Assembly: GCF_051020985.1 (NCBI RefSeq)
Contig: NW_027475164.1
Coordinates: 496,001 to 560,000 of the forward strand
Direction of reading: 5' to 3'
DNA from: Nomia melanderi
Taxonomy: Eukaryota; Arthropoda; Insecta; Hymenoptera; Halictidae
DNA: 64,000 nucleotides
Shown: in pieces, positions 60,479-64,000 of the stretch
How positions within the stretch are numbered: the stretch's first letter is position 1
Layout: every line of letters starts with the position of its first letter
The notes under the pieces: generated by a model
Seen by the model: only the letters and a program-made list of their open reading frames with translations
What the model was told of the DNA's origin: nothing
Databases searched by the model: none
Made by a program: the position numbers and the translations under genes

Positions 60479-63282
60479 GCAAACAATCCACTTTGATTTA
60501 TTGCGCTATCTGTAATAGCACCCGAGATATCACCAGATTTATATTGGATTTTTCCCTGACCCTGACAGTCCGGCCCCATGTGTCGATGGTTTTCTCGGCC
60601 CCTGGTGGTCCGAGGTCGTTCCCGCTGCACAGATTCGTGCGCCAGGGCCTCCTGCAGACAATGCACTTTGGTTTGTTGCGCTATCTCTAATAGCACCAGG
60701 GATATCACCAGCTTTATATTGGATTTTTCCCTGACCCTGAGTGTCCGGCCCCATGAGACGGTGGTTTTCTCGGCCCCTTGTGGCCCGTGAGCGTTCCCGC
60801 TGCACAGATTCATGGGCCAGGGCCCCCTGCAGATAATTCACTTTGATTTATTGCGCTATCTCTAATAGCACCCGAGATATCACCAGATTTATATTGGATT
60901 TTTCCCTGACCCTGAGTGTCCGACCCCATGAGACGGTAGTTTTCTCGGCCCCTGGTGGTCCGAGGTCGTTCCCGCTGCACAGATTCATGCGCCAGGGCGT
61001 TATGCAGCCAATGCACTTTGATTTATTTCGCTATCTCCAATAGCACCCGAGATATCAAAAGATATATATTGGATTTTTTGCTTGACCCTGACAGTCCGGC
61101 CCCATGTGTCGATGGTTTTCTCGGCCCCCCGGTGGTCCGAGGTCGTTCCCGCTGCACAGATTCGTGCGACAGGGCCTCCTGCAGACAATGCACTTTGGTT
61201 TATTGCGCTATCTCTAATGGCACCCGGGATATCACCAGCTTTATATTGGATTTTTCCCTGACCCTGAGTGTCCGGCCCCATGAGACGGTGGTTTTCTCGG
61301 CCCCTGGTGTCCTGTGAGCGTTCCCGCTGCACAGATTCATGGGCCAGGGCCCCCTGCAGATAATTCACTTTGATTTATTGCGCTATCTCTAATAGCACCC
61401 GAGATATCACCAGATTTATATTGGATTTTTCCCTGACCCTGAGTGTCCGACCCCATGAGACGGTAGTTTTCTCGGCCCCTGGTGGTCCGAGGTCGTTCCC
61501 GCTGCACAGATTCATGCGCCAGGGCGTTATGCAGACAATGCACTTTGATTTATTTCGCTATCTCCAATAGCACCCGAGATATCAAAAGATATATATTGGA
61601 TTTTTTGCTTGACCCTGACAGTCCGGCCCCATTTGTCGATGGTTTTCTCGGTCCCTCGTGGACCGAGGTCCATCCCACTGCACAGATTCATGCGCCAGGG
61701 CCTCCTGCAGACAATGCACTTTGATTTATTTCCCTATCTCTAATAGCACCTGAGATATCACCAGATATATATTGGATTTTTCCTTGACCCTGACGGTCCG
61801 GCCCCATGTGTCGATGGTTTTCTCGGTCCCTCGTGGTCCGAGGTCGATCCCGCTGCACAGATTCATGCGCCAGGGCCCCCTGCAGACAATGCACTTTGGT
61901 TTATTGCGCTATCTCCAATAGCACCCGGGATATCACCAGATGTATATTGGATTTTCCCCTGACCCTGAGTGTCCGGCCCCATGAGACGGTGGTTTTCTCG
62001 GTCCCTGGTGGTCCGTGGACGTTCCCGCTGCACAGATTCATGGGCCAGGGCCCCCTGCAGATAATTCACTTTGATTTATTGCGCTATCTCTAATAGCACC
62101 CGAGATATCACCAGATATATATTGGATTTTTCCCTGACCCTGAGTGTCCGGCCCCATGAGACGGTGGTTTTCTCGGCCCCTGGTGGTCCGAGGTCGTTCC
62201 CGCTGCACAGATTCATGCGCCAGGGCCTCATGCAGACAGTGCACTTTGATTTATTTCGCTACCTCTAAAAGCACCCGAGATATCAAAAGATATATATTGG
62301 ATTTTTTGCTTGACCTGACAGTCCGGCCCCATGTGTCGATGGTTTTCTCGGCCCCCGGTGGTCCGAGGTCGTTCCCGCTGCACAGATTCGTGCGACTGGG
62401 CCTCCTGCAGACAATGCACTTTGGTTTATTGCGCTATCTCTAATGGCACCCGGGATATCACCAGCTTTATATTGGATTTTTCCCTGACCCTGAGTGTCCG
62501 GCCCCATGAGACGGTGGTTTTCTCGGCCCCTGGTGTCCTGTGAGCGTTCCCGCTGCACAGATTCATGGGCCAGGGCCCCCTGCAGATAATTCACTTTGAT
62601 TTATTGCGCTATCTCTAATAGCACCCGAGATATCACCAGATTTATATTGGATTTTTCCCTGACCCTGAGTGTCCGACCCCATGAGACGGTAGTTTTCTCG
62701 GCCCCTGGTGGTCCGAGGTCGTTCCCGCTGCACAGATTCATGCGCCAGGGCGTTATGCAGACAATGCACTTTGATTTATTTCGCTATCTCCAATAGCACC
62801 CGAGATATCAAAAGATATATATTGGATTTTTTGCTTGACCCTGACAGGCCGGCCCCATTTGTCGATGGTTTTCTCGGTCCCTCGTGGACCGAGGTCCATC
62901 CCACTGCACAGATTCATGCGCCAGGGCCTCCTGCAGACAATGCACTTTGATTTATTTCCCTATCTCTAATAGCACCTGAGATATCACCAGATATATATTG
63001 GATTTTTCCTTGACCCTGACGGTCCGGCCCCATGTGTCGATGGTTTTCTCGGTCCCTGGTGGTCCGTGGACGTTCCCGCTGCACAGATTCATGGGCCAGG
63101 GCCCCCTGCAGATAATTCACTTTGATTTATTGCGCTATCTCTAATAGCACCCGAGATATCACCAGATATATATTGGATTTTTCCCTGACCCTGAGTGTCC
63201 GGCCCAATGAGACGGTGGTTTTCTCGGCCCCTGATGGTCCGAGGTCGTTCCCGCTGCACAGATTCATGCACCAGGGCCTCCT
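60479..63282 (+). repeat. Right-domain HOR unit 4 (16 monomers, 2804 bp)
   Basis: Repeats unit 3 and is lengthened by five monomers through an internal repeat with a period of about seven monomers (61337-61894 matches 62563-63120, offset 1226). An extra C near 61130 (GGCCCCCCGG) shifts the register and accounts for the change of offset from 1927 to 1928. A missing C near 62311 (GCTTGACCTGAC) is private to this unit. Confidence 0.82.
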
Positions 63283-64000
63283 GCAAACAATGCACTTTGA
63301 TTTATTGCGCTATCTGTAATAGCACCCGAGATATCACCAGATTTATATTGGATTTTTCCCTGACCCTGACAGTCCGGCCCCATGTGTCGATGGTTTTCTC
63401 GGCCCCTGGTGGTCCGAGGTCGTTCCCGCTGCACAGATTCGTGCGACAGGTCCTCCTGCAGACAATGCACTTTGGTTTATTGCGCTATCTCTAATAGCAC
63501 CCGGGATATCACCAGCTTTATATTGGATTTTTCCCTGACCCTGAGTGTCCGGCCCCATGAGACGGTGGTTTTCTCGGCCCCTTGTGGCCCGAGAGCGTTC
63601 CCGCTGCACAGATTCATGGGCCAGGGCCCCCTGCAGATAATTCACTTTGATTTATTGCGCTATCTCTAATAGCACCCGAGATATCACCAGATTTATATTG
63701 GATTTTTCCCTGACCCTGAGTGTCCGACCCCATGAGACGGTAGTTTTCTCGGCCCCTGGTGGTCCGAGGTCGTTCCCGCTGCACAGAATCATGCGCCAGG
63801 GCCTCCTGCAGACAATGCACTTTGATTTATTGCGCTACCTGTAATAGCACCCGAGATATCACCAGATTTATATTGGATTTTTCCCTGACCCTGAGTGTCC
63901 GACCCCATGAGACGGTGGTTTTCTCGGCCCCTGGTGGTCCGAGGTCGTTCCCGCTGCACAGATTCATGCGCCAGGGCCTCCTACAGACAATGCACTTTGA
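63283..64000 (+). repeat. Right-domain HOR unit 5 (truncated by window end)
   Basis: Begins with the fifth CTGCAAACAATG marker and follows units 3 and 4 for about 300 bp. It includes GTGCGACAGGTCC near 63440 and CCCGAGAGCGTTCC near 63588, a variant of the GTGAGCGTTCC form. The last about 300 bp return to near-consensus monomers; the window ends inside a monomer. Confidence 0.8.

Larger units (their letters stand above)
1..64000 (+). repeat. 175-bp satellite DNA array, whole window
   Basis: The entire window is head-to-tail copies of one 175-bp monomer (64000/175 is about 366 copies). Landmarks such as GATATC, the stop-like TAATAG, CTCGGCCCCTGG and CACAGATTC recur every 175 bp from the first to the last line, always on the same strand; no inverted block is present. 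The first and last monomers are cut by the window edges, so the array is longer than 64 kb. No unique sequence, mobile element or gene interrupts it. Tandem arrays with a monomer near nucleosome-repeat length and higher-order repeats are typical of eukaryotic centromeric or pericentromeric heterochromatin; that location is inference. The family is not one I can name. Confidence 0.97.

Noticed and set aside
60955..61317. 120-codon ORF, among the longest on the plus strand
   Set aside because: Its length comes from one extra C near 61130 (GGCCCCCCGG) that fuses two frames. The matching copy one HOR unit upstream (59028) lacks the C and reads differently.
1..64000. Hundreds of ORFs of 62-127 codons on both strands
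   Set aside because: They recur with the 175-bp monomer, overlap one another in different frames, often need a GTG start, end at the monomer's own TAATAG, and change length only where small indels alter the register. No codon bias, ribosome-binding site or promoter context supports them.
1..64000. CRISPR array
   Set aside because: Repeats are directly abutting 175-bp monomers with no unique spacers, and there is no cas gene.
1..64000. Assignment to a named satellite such as the roughly 174-bp frog centromeric repeat
   Set aside because: Monomer length alone is similar. I cannot recall or compare the sequence reliably, and many unrelated satellites are 170-180 bp.

Overview
The window is one uninterrupted tandem array of a 175-bp satellite DNA, about 366 monomers, all head-to-tail in the same orientation. 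I see no gene, RNA gene, transposon, CRISPR array, telomeric repeat or other unique sequence. The array runs off both ends. This is the architecture of eukaryotic constitutive heterochromatin (centromeric or pericentromeric, or another large satellite block). I do not recognise the monomer and cannot name the species. The hand-read consensus is about 53% GC with nine CpGs. Every open reading frame in it is a by-product of the repeat: 175 is not a multiple of 3, so each ORF of about 99 codons reads one monomer in one frame and the next monomer in another.

Repetition occurs on at least three levels. (1) The 175-bp monomer. (2) Higher-order repeats (HORs) of 5, 7, 8, 9, 10, 11, 16 and 18 monomers. 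(3) Multi-kilobase blocks copied at distances of 8-47 kb. Layout: 1-3475 left family with an FseI-like GGCCGGCC variant; 3450-9100 block M with a divergent marker monomer every 7-8 monomers; 9213-13965 two partial copies of the left family; 13230-17090 5-mer and 9-mer tandem duplications; 17446-22921 a second copy of block M about 14.0 kb from the first, differing by whole-monomer gains and losses; 22574-31673 three tandem copies of an 18-monomer HOR, the middle one missing two monomers; 31674-38275 a mosaic with 5-mer and 10-mer duplications; 38276-43340 and 46650-49980 two copies of a separate block (N), differing by an 8-monomer insertion; 43341-46650 a mosaic between them; 50000-54080 irregular, more diverged monomers; 54080-64000 an 11-monomer HOR family with expanded copies and many single-base indels.

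The central 34 kb (about 18.15-52.0 kb) keeps the 175-bp register almost perfectly: I find one 2-bp indel. The right 12 kb has many 1-bp indels. This suggests the centre is the recently homogenised part and the right side an older or less homogenised part. Coordinates of block boundaries are hand-read and good to roughly 30 bp. Identity statements come from matching diagnostic variants, not from a computed alignment.
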